Positions 24,401 through 32,664 are shown, counted from the stretch's first letter. The stretch: 36,563 bases of DNA from Deltaproteobacteria bacterium HGW-Deltaproteobacteria-22 (GCA_002841825.1 PHAZ01000005.1:1-36563), one strand, 5' to 3'. The notes: a model not told the origin generated them from the sequence alone. Made by a program: numbers and translations.

Positions 24401-25620
24401 ATGCCCACGTCCGCGGGCGTGTTGTCGCCGAACTTCAGGTAGGCCTGGTCGAAGGAGCCGGAGAACTCCTGGATGATCTGGCGCGTGAAGGTCTTCAGGC
24501 GGTCGGCGGAGGCGCCGGAGACGCCGGGAACGAGGGACAGGCCCTGCTGATTGAAATCAAAGGTCGCGATGGGGGGCACGCACCGGGCGCCCTGGGTGTG
24601 CTCGGCGACGTTGAACTCGTTCTTGCTCTCGGCGCGGGTGAGCACGTCGGAGTCGGAGTTGAAGCCGGTGATGATGCCCGCCGTGATGCCGCGGTTCTTG
24701 ATGTCGACGAAGCCGCCGGAGACCATCTTCAGTTCCAGCATGGAGTCGACGCCCATGAAGCCGGCGTCGGCCATGAAGGCGCCGACGTTCATCTGGCCCT
24801 CGAGGCCCATCGGATCCGGGAAGAGTTTGTCGATGGTGGGCTGCAGCAGCGGGATGACGACCTCGTTGGCGATGAATTCGACGATGGCGTTGCCCACGAA
24901 GGCCTGGACCATCTCGATGTACTGACCGATGTTCTCCAGGATCAAGGCGTTGAGGAAGTCCTCCAAGATCGGGATGCAGTTCTCCAGGGAGATGCCCAGG
25001 CCGCCCAGATCGATGTCGGTGATGGAGTTGATGTCCATGCGCATCTGGCCGTCGGAGGGACGGGTGCGCAGTCCCAGGGCGATGGTGCCCTCGAAGGCCT
25101 GGTTGTAGAAGCCGACGGCCACCTGACACTGATTCGTGATGTTGTTCCCCATGAAGAACACATCGATGTCGAAGCCGAGGTAGATGTTGGCCTCCAGATC
25201 CACCCAGATTTCATCGCAGGCGGACTCGGCGAAGATGCCCTCGCGGCACTGGTCGATGTTGTTGCTGTTCTGGGTCACGTCCACGACGTCGAAGTCGAGA
25301 TCGACGCGGGAGATGTCCACGCCGCAGCCGAGGCTGCAGAACGCGATGCCGTACTGGCGGTCCGAGGAGCCGACCCAGAACTCGGGGATGAACGACAGGT
25401 GGCCGAACTCGCCCTCTACGAACTGGGGCAGGATCGTCTTGATGGTCTCGAACCCGTCCTCGGTGATGCGGATCTGCAGACCGTTCTCAACCACCTGGGA
25501 AGGCGGGATCGTGGCCGGCGGCGGTTCGATCTGGGAGCAGCCACCCCCTCCTGTGCAGGCTGGAAGAGCGGAGAATAAAAAAAGCAGGGAAAAGGCAATG
25601 GAAGTAGAGAACCGGTTCAT
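21445..25620 (-). CDS. Large lipoprotein, apparent in-frame fusion of two secreted proteins
   Basis: The product has 1391 residues from ATG 25620 (AGGAGG 10 nt upstream; a good promoter just before). The N-terminus is a lipoprotein signal with lipobox LPAC (Cys22). Residues 23-845 are a mixed alpha/beta extracellular region with no family I can name, ending in beta-sandwich-like sequence. At about 845-880 comes Gly-Gly, a Cys, a hydrophobic helix and an Arg cluster, a GlyGly/MYXO-CTERM-like sorting tail. Directly in frame, residues 878-904 form a second lipoprotein signal (lipobox LIGC, Cys904), followed by a short Cys-rich segment and a beta-propeller-like domain to 1391. Either this is a natural fusion, or a stop was lost, or the sequence contains an error. 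Confidence 0.78.
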   Translation of the reverse strand: MNRFSTSIAFSLLFLFSALPACTGGGGCSQIEPPPATIPPSQVVENGLQIRITEDGFETIKTILPQFVEGEFGHLSFIPEFWVGSSDRQYGIAFCSLGCGVDISRVDLDFDVVDVTQNSNNIDQCREGIFAESACDEIWVDLEANIYLGFDIDVFFMGNNITNQCQVAVGFYNQAFEGTIALGLRTRPSDGQMRMDINSITDIDLGGLGISLENCIPILEDFLNALILENIGQYIEMVQAFVGNAIVEFIANEVVIPLLQPTIDKLFPDPMGLEGQMNVGAFMADAGFMGVDSMLELKMVSGGFVDIKNRGITAGIITGFNSDSDVLTRAESKNEFNVAEHTQGARCVPPIATFDFNQQGLSLVPGVSGASADRLKTFTRQIIQEFSGSFDQAYLKFGDNTPADVGIALTKDFLNLLGFHLVNSGTLCLTVGTEQSPLLKVGAFSVMIPSLAELIDPTVGDAPLQLVIRPQTALEFTIGQGTGTETPLIDVFMRDFQIDVYPFVNGRYARALTMALDMHLQIDLEEGVDPLTNNVTVMPVLRPVDASQITARVTNADLIRENPEDVAAIFPSILGMIMPMMSGALQPIPMPTYDITKMNQNGDYLVWRVVRLSHLEFKPTVTADAALIIAKIVSVLPGQKSAVLPHTFEASLKTARTYAPERLRATLQGRDDARPELVIDLTPTDGAGAAEYQYSLDGGAYTPFARTNQLVIGDLQLFLQGKHIVKIRGRRAGSPESLNLEPVILTAILDTLPPKAIPYVAGQRFFPGAVDFVSGREAIEVSFGKGSGSFTTWAAVESISLSAARAYAGDGELIVRLRDEAGNVSETAVDLNQILAVPVEKDSSGGFFMCATSAGTRGKGSTWPLFLLLGAVLLGARMRRFRPRFFPLAAMVLAAVVSMGLIGCADGSGNKKNDTPTCFWDDDCAGVSCPDNEIPLCMGGQCECVNDIPWGIPGPYASFAVIGQLAWVGSYNTTYGDLMVTTIIPSENEPARIRPEDWFFVDGVPDGPVVLPSSEVRGGINARGTDVGAYTSVAKLSTGTPIIAHHNRTTGSVRISYTLDATGLDTITWNHYDLDNAGDPESGDLGNAGLFNKLDVRTTDGAPGVAYAVNNLPVNSNLASEVRFAQARVPVPTAASDWDILTVDTVEYPLPAIDAPLPDWPDGTGHFIALDRFVDGRAAVAWFDQYAGALKFSYQAEAGGAFAPAQIVAGGVEGELPLGLFCTMAVDPTDENLIHFVYQDSLQRSLWYSVLNLTTSEVAQTLLDDGFRPEDGINNDGLPMPVQHYFGPDARIAIASSKIFLAWQDATSQEMYLGILDRAVSTTDWDIRVLRGNEEPYEGSVGFYIDMKIEGSKIYISTYGVNLHAVPDILGNPALRYYVEIFSIPTGIVGK

Positions 25621-25650
25621 GGGAAGGTCGCCTCCTGAAAAAGCAAGCTG

Positions 25651-25679
25651 ATCATAGTGTAGCAGGCCTTTTTCGTCAA
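25651..25679 (-). promoter_or_regulatory. Strong sigma-70 promoter of the large lipoprotein gene
   Basis: On the minus strand TTGACG (25679-25674) and TATGAT (25656-25651) have a 17-nt spacer, a near-consensus match. Transcription would start near 25644, giving a 24-nt leader with AGGAGG before ATG 25620. Confidence 0.7.
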
Positions 25680-25703
25680 GGTATCCTCCCTGTGATTTTT
25701 TTC

Positions 25704-25732
25704 TGGAAAACCGCCATTCCATCCCGTATACA
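25704..25732 (+). promoter_or_regulatory. Possible promoter for a leaderless transcript
   Basis: TATACA (25727-25732) lies only 9 nt before the ATG at 25742, with a poor -35 (TGGAAA, 25704-25709). No Shine-Dalgarno is visible before the ATG. Both facts fit a leaderless or nearly leaderless mRNA. Confidence 0.35.
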
Positions 25733-25741
25733 CTTGCGCCT

Positions 25742-28700
25742 ATGACTCTGAAATCTTCTCGCCCCGTTCCGTTGTCGCTGATTTCCATCCTGCTTTTCTT
25801 CTCCGGTGCCGCCGGTCTGGTGTATGAGGTCATCTGGACCCGCATCCTGCACTACACCTTCGGCAACACCGAGATGGCCGCCGCCACGGTGCTGGCGACC
25901 TTCATGGGCGGCATGGCCCTGGGCGGTGCCCTGGGCGGCAAGTTCGCCCCGCGGATCAAGCATCCGGTGCTGGCCTACGGTATCCTCGAGGCTGTCATTG
26001 CTGTGTATGGCCTGCTGTTCACACCCTTGCTGTACAAGATGGATTTCATTTACCTGCTGACGGGTCCTGACCCCGGACCGACGCTCATGATGTTCATCCG
26101 CTTTGTCGTCGGTGGCCTGCTGATCCTGGTTCCGACCGTGGCCATGGGTGCCACGCTCCCGATCCTGGTACATGGCGCCGTGGAGAAGGAACACCCTGGC
26201 AAGAGCCTCGGCGTTCTGTACTTCATCAACACGCTGGGCGCGGTGGCCGGCACCATGCTGTCGGGCTTCATCCTGATTCCAATGGTCGGCCTGGATGTGG
26301 CCGTGTACCTGGCCGTCATGATGGGGCTGTTCGTCTTCCTCGGGGCCGTGTTCATCGAGTACCGCCTGCGCCCGGTTCCCGGGGAGGAGTTGATGGAGCA
26401 GAAGGTCGAGCCCACCGATGATGCCCCGGCCCCGCCCGCGTTCGAGGAGAACTTCTCCCCCTTCGCGCTGAAATGGGGCGCCTCCGCGGCCGTGGCCTTC
26501 GCCTTCGTCTGCGGCTTCATCAGCCTGTCCAACGAGATCCTGTGGTTCCGCCTGCTGGGCATCCTCATGGACGGCACCATCTATGGATTTTCCGCCCTGC
26601 TTTCGGCCTACCTCGCGGGTCTGGCCTTCGGTTCCCTGCTGATCTCCCGGAGGCTCGACAAGTCGCGTGATTTATGGGCATTATTTACAAAATTACAAAT
26701 CGGCGCGGCCGTCGGCGCGATCCTGACGATCCTGATCCTGCCGCTGATGCCGTTTTTAATCTCTGGCTACATCGCCTCGGAGCAGAAGTCGCCCGGCTCG
26801 GTGTTCGCGCTGAAGTTGTTCCTGGTGTTCCTGTCCATCGCGACCCCCACGTTCTTCTACGGCGCATCCTTCCCGGTGCTCGCGCGGCTTGCGTCGGTTC
26901 GCCGCTCCCTGAGCACGGCGGTGGGCAACACGTACGCGATGAACACCGTGGGCTGCATCCTCGGTGCGGGCCTGACCGGCCTGATCCTGATCCCGACGGT
27001 GAAGAACCTCAACGCCCTACTTCAGTTCATGATTTTCTTCTCGATTCTGGTGGCCCTGGTATCGGCCATGTTCGCCCGCGTGGAGCCCGACGCCGAGGGA
27101 GGCTTCTCCTGGCTGTCGAAGTTCCGCACCGACGGGCGGCTGCGGCTTCTGACAGGCGCCACCCTGGTGTTCCTGGGCATGGTGATCATCGATCCGAACG
27201 TCAACGTCATCCGGCTGGTCAACTCCCGGTACTCGGTCGAGGATTACTCCAACACCATCGGCTCCCGTGTGAAGTCGCTGTACGGTGATCCCAACGACCT
27301 GAAGAACCTGCTGTTCCAGGCCGAGGGCGCCGTGACCGTCGTCACCGTGCACAAGACCAAGGAGGGCGGTCTCCGCCTGCGCAACAACGGCCTCAACGAG
27401 GCCTTCCATGCCGCAACGGATCCGCACTACGCCGAGGAGATCCTGTACCTGGGCATGCTCCCGTACTTCCTGCATCCCAACCCCGAGAAGGTGCTGCTGA
27501 TCGGTCTGGGCGGCGGCGGCACGCTGGACATGCTCTCCCACGGCAACTTCAAGCAGATCGAGGTCGCCGAGCTCGAGCCCGAGGTGGTCAAGGCCTCGCG
27601 TTTCATGTTCGGCAACCGGCCGCATCCGCTGGACAATCCCAACGTGCGCCTGAGGCTGGACGACGGCCGCAACGCTCTGGCGAGGCACGCCCGCGCCAAC
27701 CCGCACACCTACGACATCGTGGTGTCGCAGCCGTCGCATCCGTGGCTCTCCGGTGCCTCGAACCTGTACACCCTGGAGCACTTCAGGATTGTCCGCAAGA
27801 ACCTGAAGCCCGGCGGCATGCTGTGCCAGTGGGTGAACCTGTTCCGCATGAACGAGGTGGGCTTCCGCAGCCTGATGGCAGCCTTCGTGGGCGTCTTCCC
27901 GGACGGGCACGTGTTCCAGGTCGACGAGAATTCGGTCTTCCTGATCGGCGTCAACGGCGAGTTCAAGGTGGACCCGGACATCATCAAGAAGCACCTGAAG
28001 GAAGAGAACGTCAAACCGATCGTGAAATCCTACGGCATCACGCTCAACCGCATCCTGCGCATGTACCTGTTCCCGATGGACGTCGCCCGCATGCTCGGCA
28101 GGGGCTCGGTGGTCAACTCCGACCGTCATCCGGTCATCGAGACGGTGCTGCCGTGGGTCGGCCACAACACCATGTTCCGCGTGCAGGACGTGCTCAATCG
28201 TCACAAGCAGGAGTTCGGACTGTCCTACCTTTCCATGAAGCAGGGGTCGGCCTCGGTCACCCTGCTGCGGGAGTTCGCCGATTACCTGATCTCCCGGATC
28301 GACCTGAGCACCCAGGAGATCACGAAGGTCAAGCAGCGCGCCGACGAGATCCTGAAACTGACCCGGCACAACGAGGTCCGGCTGCTGGATGAACGGCACC
28401 GGATCGACGCGAGCCTGTATGAGAAGCTCGGGCACCTCGAGAAGGCCGTCGAGGCCATGGGCCGCATCGAGACCCCCTCGCTCTCGGATCACATGAAGAC
28501 AGCCGGCTGGCTGCTCCAGATGGAGAAGCCGGCCCTGGCCCTGCCGCGGCTTCTGGCGATGCTCCTGGTGATGGAGCGCCCGCTGCACACGGGCACCGCA
28601 GTCCTGGCCGCCCGCTGGCTCCCCGGTGTGGAGGCGGACATGAAGATGCAGCCAGGCACGATCAAGTCAGGCGTCGTTCACCAGCTCGGCCGTGCGCTCT

Positions 28701-29290
28701 GGAAACTGGACCTGCGCGCTCCGGCAAAGCTGCTGGTCCGCTGGCTGGCACCCCAGACAGACCTGTACGAGCAGCTTGATGTGACCATGTGGCACCTGCT
28801 TGCCACCGTCGGTCTCGAGTCGGGCGTCCCGGTGCGCGAGCATTTCGACGCCTATGTGAACCTCGGCGGCAACGATCAGGCGCTGCTGAAGAAGTTGCTG
28901 ATGTACTACGCCAAGGCCGGCGTAGAGGAAAAGGTGGACTACATCGTCAGCGTGCTCAAGTCGCTGCCGAACCTGGACTATCAGGCGCTGGAGCTCGCCA
29001 GGAAATGCGAGAAGCTCGAGGCGCCCGAGTCGGGCATCCGCATCCTCGAGAACCTGGAGCGGCAGACCCGCCATCTCGAGGTGGAACGTCAGGACATCCT
29101 GAAGGAACTGATTCGGATGAAGACTGTGGCCAAGAAATGGGAGGGCCTTGGTCTTCTGGTTGTTAAGTATAAAGAAATGGCTGATGAAAAAGAATTTGAG
29201 ACCTGGACGAAGGAGACCTTCAAGGATCTCGAAGCGCCCGTCCGCGACGGCCTGATCATGGGCGTCGATCCCATCCCCTCCGAAAAGTAA
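25742..29290 (+). CDS. Multi-pass membrane protein with spermidine-synthase-like domain
   Basis: The product has 1182 residues. Residues 1-480 contain many membrane segments arranged like the MFS-like part of fused MFS/spermidine-synthase proteins (LLFFSGAAGLVYEVIWTRIL at the first helix; a repeat of this pattern near 265). Residues about 500-770 are a Rossmann-fold spermidine-synthase-like domain, with the nucleotide loop LIGLGGGGTLDML near 584 and DIVVSQPSHPWLSG in place of the typical catalytic region. The last 400 residues are helical and TPR-like. Such proteins are widespread in deltaproteobacteria; the true substrate is unknown. No Shine-Dalgarno precedes ATG 25742. A dispersed inverted repeat follows the stop. 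Confidence 0.85.
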   Translation: MTLKSSRPVPLSLISILLFFSGAAGLVYEVIWTRILHYTFGNTEMAAATVLATFMGGMALGGALGGKFAPRIKHPVLAYGILEAVIAVYGLLFTPLLYKMDFIYLLTGPDPGPTLMMFIRFVVGGLLILVPTVAMGATLPILVHGAVEKEHPGKSLGVLYFINTLGAVAGTMLSGFILIPMVGLDVAVYLAVMMGLFVFLGAVFIEYRLRPVPGEELMEQKVEPTDDAPAPPAFEENFSPFALKWGASAAVAFAFVCGFISLSNEILWFRLLGILMDGTIYGFSALLSAYLAGLAFGSLLISRRLDKSRDLWALFTKLQIGAAVGAILTILILPLMPFLISGYIASEQKSPGSVFALKLFLVFLSIATPTFFYGASFPVLARLASVRRSLSTAVGNTYAMNTVGCILGAGLTGLILIPTVKNLNALLQFMIFFSILVALVSAMFARVEPDAEGGFSWLSKFRTDGRLRLLTGATLVFLGMVIIDPNVNVIRLVNSRYSVEDYSNTIGSRVKSLYGDPNDLKNLLFQAEGAVTVVTVHKTKEGGLRLRNNGLNEAFHAATDPHYAEEILYLGMLPYFLHPNPEKVLLIGLGGGGTLDMLSHGNFKQIEVAELEPEVVKASRFMFGNRPHPLDNPNVRLRLDDGRNALARHARANPHTYDIVVSQPSHPWLSGASNLYTLEHFRIVRKNLKPGGMLCQWVNLFRMNEVGFRSLMAAFVGVFPDGHVFQVDENSVFLIGVNGEFKVDPDIIKKHLKEENVKPIVKSYGITLNRILRMYLFPMDVARMLGRGSVVNSDRHPVIETVLPWVGHNTMFRVQDVLNRHKQEFGLSYLSMKQGSASVTLLREFADYLISRIDLSTQEITKVKQRADEILKLTRHNEVRLLDERHRIDASLYEKLGHLEKAVEAMGRIETPSLSDHMKTAGWLLQMEKPALALPRLLAMLLVMERPLHTGTAVLAARWLPGVEADMKMQPGTIKSGVVHQLGRALWKLDLRAPAKLLVRWLAPQTDLYEQLDVTMWHLLATVGLESGVPVREHFDAYVNLGGNDQALLKKLLMYYAKAGVEEKVDYIVSVLKSLPNLDYQALELARKCEKLEAPESGIRILENLERQTRHLEVERQDILKELIRMKTVAKKWEGLGLLVVKYKEMADEKEFETWTKETFKDLEAPVRDGLIMGVDPIPSEK

Positions 29291-29299
29291 CGGAAAAAT

Positions 29300-29458
29300 A
29301 AGAGACTACGGAAAAGACTGAAAGAAAGAACGAAAGAGACGGAGACGTCAAGGGGGTTGTTGGTTGAACGCTTTTTCGCGTTCGACTGGCGTTGGGGCAT
29401 CGGAAATGCAATGATTTTCGTCTTTTCGGTTCCCCCTCTGTCTTTTCCGTAGTCTCTT
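29300..29458. repeat. Dispersed long inverted-repeat element, copy 2
   Basis: The same 19-nt arm as at 5978 lies at 29300-29318 and inverted at 29440-29458. The interior is longer (121 nt) and holds a nested hairpin (GAACGC/GCGTTC, 29366-29383). Like copy 1 it separates two convergent genes; copy 1 spans 113 bp, this one 159 bp. Confidence 0.85.
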
Positions 29459-29467
29459 TACGTGGGT

Positions 29468-30085
29468 CTATTTGAAGAAGAAAGCGCCGAGGTAGCGCTG
29501 TTCATACGGGAACATCTTGTGCAGCTTCTTGTCGATCTGATCCAGGGTGCGGTTGATCTCGAGCTTGAGCGAATCCTGCTTCTCGAGCATGCCGTCCTTC
29601 TTCAGGAGGAGGGCGTCGAGGGAGGTCGCGAGCTTGATCACGTTATCGCTGACCTTCAGGATCTGCTTGAGCTTGCCCTTGATGTTGGCGGGCAGCTTTT
29701 CCCCGGTCAACACTTGCTGGAACACCGGCTGGGCGAACTGGACCTGGTTGACGTAGTCGGCTCCGCGGTTGCCGCGCGGATACACGCCCAGAACGGCTTC
29801 CTGGACATCCACGATCTCGGCGTAGTCGAACGTGTTGAATTCCTTGAGAAGCTGGTTGAACTGAAGTTTCCACTCCTGCCGGGCGGCCAGCAGTTTGCCC
29901 TTGGCGGAGACCACGGAGTCGGACCACTCGTTCTCCATGTCGATCAGGGCATTGACCTTCGGAATCATCGGCAGGATGGTTTCCGTCAGGGGCTTCGTTT
30001 CCTGGTTGAATTCCAGCGACGCCCTGGCATAGAGAAGGGCGCTGCGATAGGCGTTGATCGAGCGTTTGCGCGGAACTTTGGCCAT
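29468..30085 (-). CDS. Small helical protein of unknown function
   Basis: The product has 205 residues, basic at the start (MAKVPRKRSINAYRSALLYA) and mostly alpha-helical, with two long amphipathic helical stretches (about 15-95 and 125-195). It has no cysteine, no signal peptide and no membrane segment. It does not match a family I can name. ATG 30085 has a perfect AGGAGG 5 nt upstream and the gene has its own good promoter. It sits between a convergent copy of the inverted-repeat element and the seven-blade lipoprotein gene on the same strand. Confidence 0.8.
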   Translation of the reverse strand: MAKVPRKRSINAYRSALLYARASLEFNQETKPLTETILPMIPKVNALIDMENEWSDSVVSAKGKLLAARQEWKLQFNQLLKEFNTFDYAEIVDVQEAVLGVYPRGNRGADYVNQVQFAQPVFQQVLTGEKLPANIKGKLKQILKVSDNVIKLATSLDALLLKKDGMLEKQDSLKLEINRTLDQIDKKLHKMFPYEQRYLGAFFFK

Positions 30086-30128
30086 GGTACCTCCTGTCGC
30101 CCAGGGTGAATCTGGGGCAGTGATTGAC

Positions 30129-30157
30129 TATATATCCTAATTTTCCTGCTGAATCAA
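30129..30157 (-). promoter_or_regulatory. Sigma-70-like promoter of the small helical protein gene
   Basis: On the minus strand TTGATT (30157-30152) and TATATA (30134-30129) are separated by 17 nt. Transcription would start near 30122, about 37 nt before ATG 30085. Confidence 0.55.
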
Positions 30158-30177
30158 TCGGTTGTTTGAAGTTTTTT

Positions 30178-32553
30178 TCAAGGATTGACGCACCAAACGC
30201 CGAGGTCCCCGTTTCCGAGACTCGGGTCACCCATAAAAGAACCGGTAATTGAACCAGTCATGCAGACAGTTCCCGAAGGGTCTTTGCCCAAACCGAAAAT
30301 CATGTCGTACCCTGTCGAACCGAACTGACGCACGGACTCCATGGCCCCTGTATCCACACGCAGTTTGAAGAGAAAGGCGTCGTTTCCGCCGGCGCTGGTG
30401 TTGCCGGGGAACGTCCCGGAGGTGGAGCCTCCCACAAACAGACTGTTGCCGCCGGCCCAGAGGATCCGGAAGGCCTCGTCGGACCCGGAGGTGCCGAACT
30501 GCTGTGTCCAGGTGCGGGTGAGGTTGGACGGGTCGAGCTTGGCCACGAACAGGTCCTTGTTGCCTAAACCCGGCGTGCCCGTGAGGGCCCCCTCGGTCAC
30601 GCCCGTGACGTAGAGGTGGGTCGTGTCGAAGACGAGGCTGTATCCCTGGTCGACCGCCGTGGTGCCGAACTGTTGGGAGGCCTCCCGCGTGCCGGTGAGG
30701 GAACAGCGCACGACAAAAATATCAAACGATCCGGCCGAGGTTCCGTTGCCTGCCAGGGAACCGTTGGTGCTGCCGACGATGAACAGTTTGTTCGAGGTGG
30801 CAAACAACTGCATGTCCGTCGCATAGTCCTGGTTCGCGGTGCCGAACATCGTGCCCCACGAATAGGTTCCCGTCGGGGTGAACCGGGAGAGGAAGACGTC
30901 GTTTTGTCCCAGGTTGACCAGTTCCATGCCTCCGCTGCTGCCGGAGGGGATGGTACCCTCGGTATAGCCGGTGACGTAGATGTTGCCGGAGCCGTCCCTG
31001 GCCAGGGCACGTCCCTCCTCGTTGAAGGCGCTGCCGAACTGCCTGTGCCAGATCAGGGCGCCGTTGGAGGCGTTGAGCTTGATCAGCGCGATGTCGGAGC
31101 CGCCCAGGGCCGTCTCGCCCGACAGTTGTCCGGTGACATAGCCGGTGACGTAGACCGCGCCGCTCGGATCCACGAGGATTCCGCGTCCGACGTCGTTGCC
31201 GGAGGTGCCCAGTTGGGCGACCCATTGACGGACACCGTCGACGTTCCACTTCACGACGACGATGTCGGAGCCACCGTAGGAGATTGCCCCCATCGTGCCG
31301 CTGGTGACGCCCACCGCATACACGTTGCCGCTGGCGTCGATGGCCATGTCCCGGGCGTATTCCGCAGCGTCGGTGCCTTCCAGGCGCGAGGGGTCGCAGG
31401 CGTCGGTGTCGAAGAGGCAGGCGTCCGAGCAGGCCAGGGTTCCCCCGAAGAAACCGCGTGCCCGGCAACGGGATCCCGCAAGTTCGGTGGCGTCGCACTC
31501 CTCACCGAAGGCGCCCTGGATGACCAGGTCACCGCAGCGCCCCGCGGCGGCGCACGGCCCATGGTCGAACTCGCAGGCGGCGGTGCAGGCAAGGGTCCCG
31601 CCGTAGTAGCCCAGCGTCTCGCAGGTGCGGCCCGCCAGCTCGATGCCGTCGCACTCCTCACCCTCGGTGTCCTGGATGGAAGCATCACCGCACCGCCCCG
31701 ATTCAGCGCACGGTTCGAGGTTCAGCAGGCAATCACCATCGCAGGCGAGGGTCCCGCCGTAGTAACCCAGCGACAGGCAGGTCTGTCCGTCAAGGCTGGC
31801 ACCGTCGCACTCCTCACCGCGGGACTCCTGGATCGCGTCGTCGCCGCAGAGGCCCTCGAGCAGGCAGGGCGCGAGGTCGAGGGTGCAGGAGGCGGTGCAG
31901 GCGAGGTCTCCGCCATAGTAGCCCAGCAGCTCGCAGGTCTGTCCGTCGAGGCTTGCGCCGTCACAGATCTCGCCGCGGTCTTTCTGAAGCACGCCGTCGC
32001 CGCAGCGGCCCGTGGTCATGCAGTCTTCGATGTCCAGGGTGCAGTCGCCGTTGCAGGCGAGGGTTCCACCGTAATAACCGATCGAGGCGCAGGTCTGGCC
32101 ATCGAGGTTTTCACCGTCGCAGGCCTCGGCCAGATCGACCGTGCCGTTGCCGCAGGCCTGCCCGGAGCAGTCGGAGGTGTCGAGGGTGCAGTCGCCGTTG
32201 CAGGCCAGCGTGCCGCCGGAGAAGCCGATCGACGTGCAGGTCTGTCCGTCGAGATCGGCCCCGTCGCAGAGTTCGGGGCTCTCGATGGTGCCGTTGCCGC
32301 AGTCGGCGACGCCGCCAGAGCACTGGCTGCGGTCGAACCGGCAGGAGTCCGAGCAGGCGAGGGTGCCCGACTCGTAGCCCAGCAGTTCGCAGGTCTGTCC
32401 GGTCAGGTCCTCCCCGTCGCAGTCCTCTCCGGTTTCCAGTTGGCCGTTGCCACAGGACGTCTGGGTCGCTTTCAGGCCTGTGGTGTCGAAGTTGCAGTGG
32501 GTCAGGAACAGTGTGACCAAAAGAAGAATTGAATAACAGGACATTTTCCGCAT
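30178..32553 (-). CDS. Lipoprotein with seven six-cysteine repeats and a seven-blade SBBP propeller
   Basis: The product has 791 residues. The N-terminus is lipoprotein-like but the lipobox is LTHC (Cys20), with an unusual His before the Cys. Residues 34-386 are seven tandem repeats of about 50 residues, each with six cysteines and the consensus CGNG...CDG..LDGQTC...GYYGGTLAC...C...C; their first cysteines are at 34, 85, 134, 184, 236, 288 and 340. Residues 391-791 are seven SBBP-type repeats (FGTSG...DxSGNVYVTG...GG.D..L.K), which would close a seven-bladed beta-propeller. It is probably anchored to the outer membrane, facing outward. ATG 32553 has GAGGTG 7 nt upstream; an ATG at 32544 would shorten it by three residues. 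Confidence 0.88.
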   Translation of the reverse strand: MRKMSCYSILLLVTLFLTHCNFDTTGLKATQTSCGNGQLETGEDCDGEDLTGQTCELLGYESGTLACSDSCRFDRSQCSGGVADCGNGTIESPELCDGADLDGQTCTSIGFSGGTLACNGDCTLDTSDCSGQACGNGTVDLAEACDGENLDGQTCASIGYYGGTLACNGDCTLDIEDCMTTGRCGDGVLQKDRGEICDGASLDGQTCELLGYYGGDLACTASCTLDLAPCLLEGLCGDDAIQESRGEECDGASLDGQTCLSLGYYGGTLACDGDCLLNLEPCAESGRCGDASIQDTEGEECDGIELAGRTCETLGYYGGTLACTAACEFDHGPCAAAGRCGDLVIQGAFGEECDATELAGSRCRARGFFGGTLACSDACLFDTDACDPSRLEGTDAAEYARDMAIDASGNVYAVGVTSGTMGAISYGGSDIVVVKWNVDGVRQWVAQLGTSGNDVGRGILVDPSGAVYVTGYVTGQLSGETALGGSDIALIKLNASNGALIWHRQFGSAFNEEGRALARDGSGNIYVTGYTEGTIPSGSSGGMELVNLGQNDVFLSRFTPTGTYSWGTMFGTANQDYATDMQLFATSNKLFIVGSTNGSLAGNGTSAGSFDIFVVRCSLTGTREASQQFGTTAVDQGYSLVFDTTHLYVTGVTEGALTGTPGLGNKDLFVAKLDPSNLTRTWTQQFGTSGSDEAFRILWAGGNSLFVGGSTSGTFPGNTSAGGNDAFLFKLRVDTGAMESVRQFGSTGYDMIFGLGKDPSGTVCMTGSITGSFMGDPSLGNGDLGVWCVNP

Positions 32554-32603
32554 GTTTACACCTCAGGAACCGGGTTGCATTTCCATCCGGGGATGACTGC
32601 ACG

Positions 32604-32632
32604 CATATAGCAGAAAACGGTTGGCTTGTCCA
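32604..32632 (-). promoter_or_regulatory. Promoter of the propeller lipoprotein gene
   Basis: On the minus strand TGGACA (32632-32627) and TATATG (32609-32604) are separated by 17 nt; predicted start near 32597 and a 44-nt leader. The -35 lies inside the GGAC/GTCC inverted repeat at 32627-32641. Confidence 0.4.
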
Positions 32633-32664
32633 ATCCGGACAGCTGGACGATGCAGCGCCGTCCA
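32627..32664. promoter_or_regulatory. Operator-like pair of inverted repeats between divergent promoters
   Basis: Two perfect inverted repeats lie side by side: TGTCC-N5-GGACA (32627-32641) and TGGACG-N9-CGTCCA (32644-32664). All four half-sites share GGAC/GTCC and cover the -35 regions of both divergent promoters, as a shared regulator site would. Confidence 0.4.

Noticed and set aside
21529-25578. Very long open frame on the plus strand opposite the large lipoprotein
   Set aside because: It is antisense to a gene with a strong promoter, Shine-Dalgarno and signal peptide, and its sequence is the low-complexity His/Gly/Asp/Val pattern produced by the opposite strand of GC-rich genes.
30616-32532. 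Long plus-strand open frame opposite the cysteine-rich/SBBP lipoprotein
   Set aside because: It mirrors the repeated codons of the real gene and has no ribosome site or family features.
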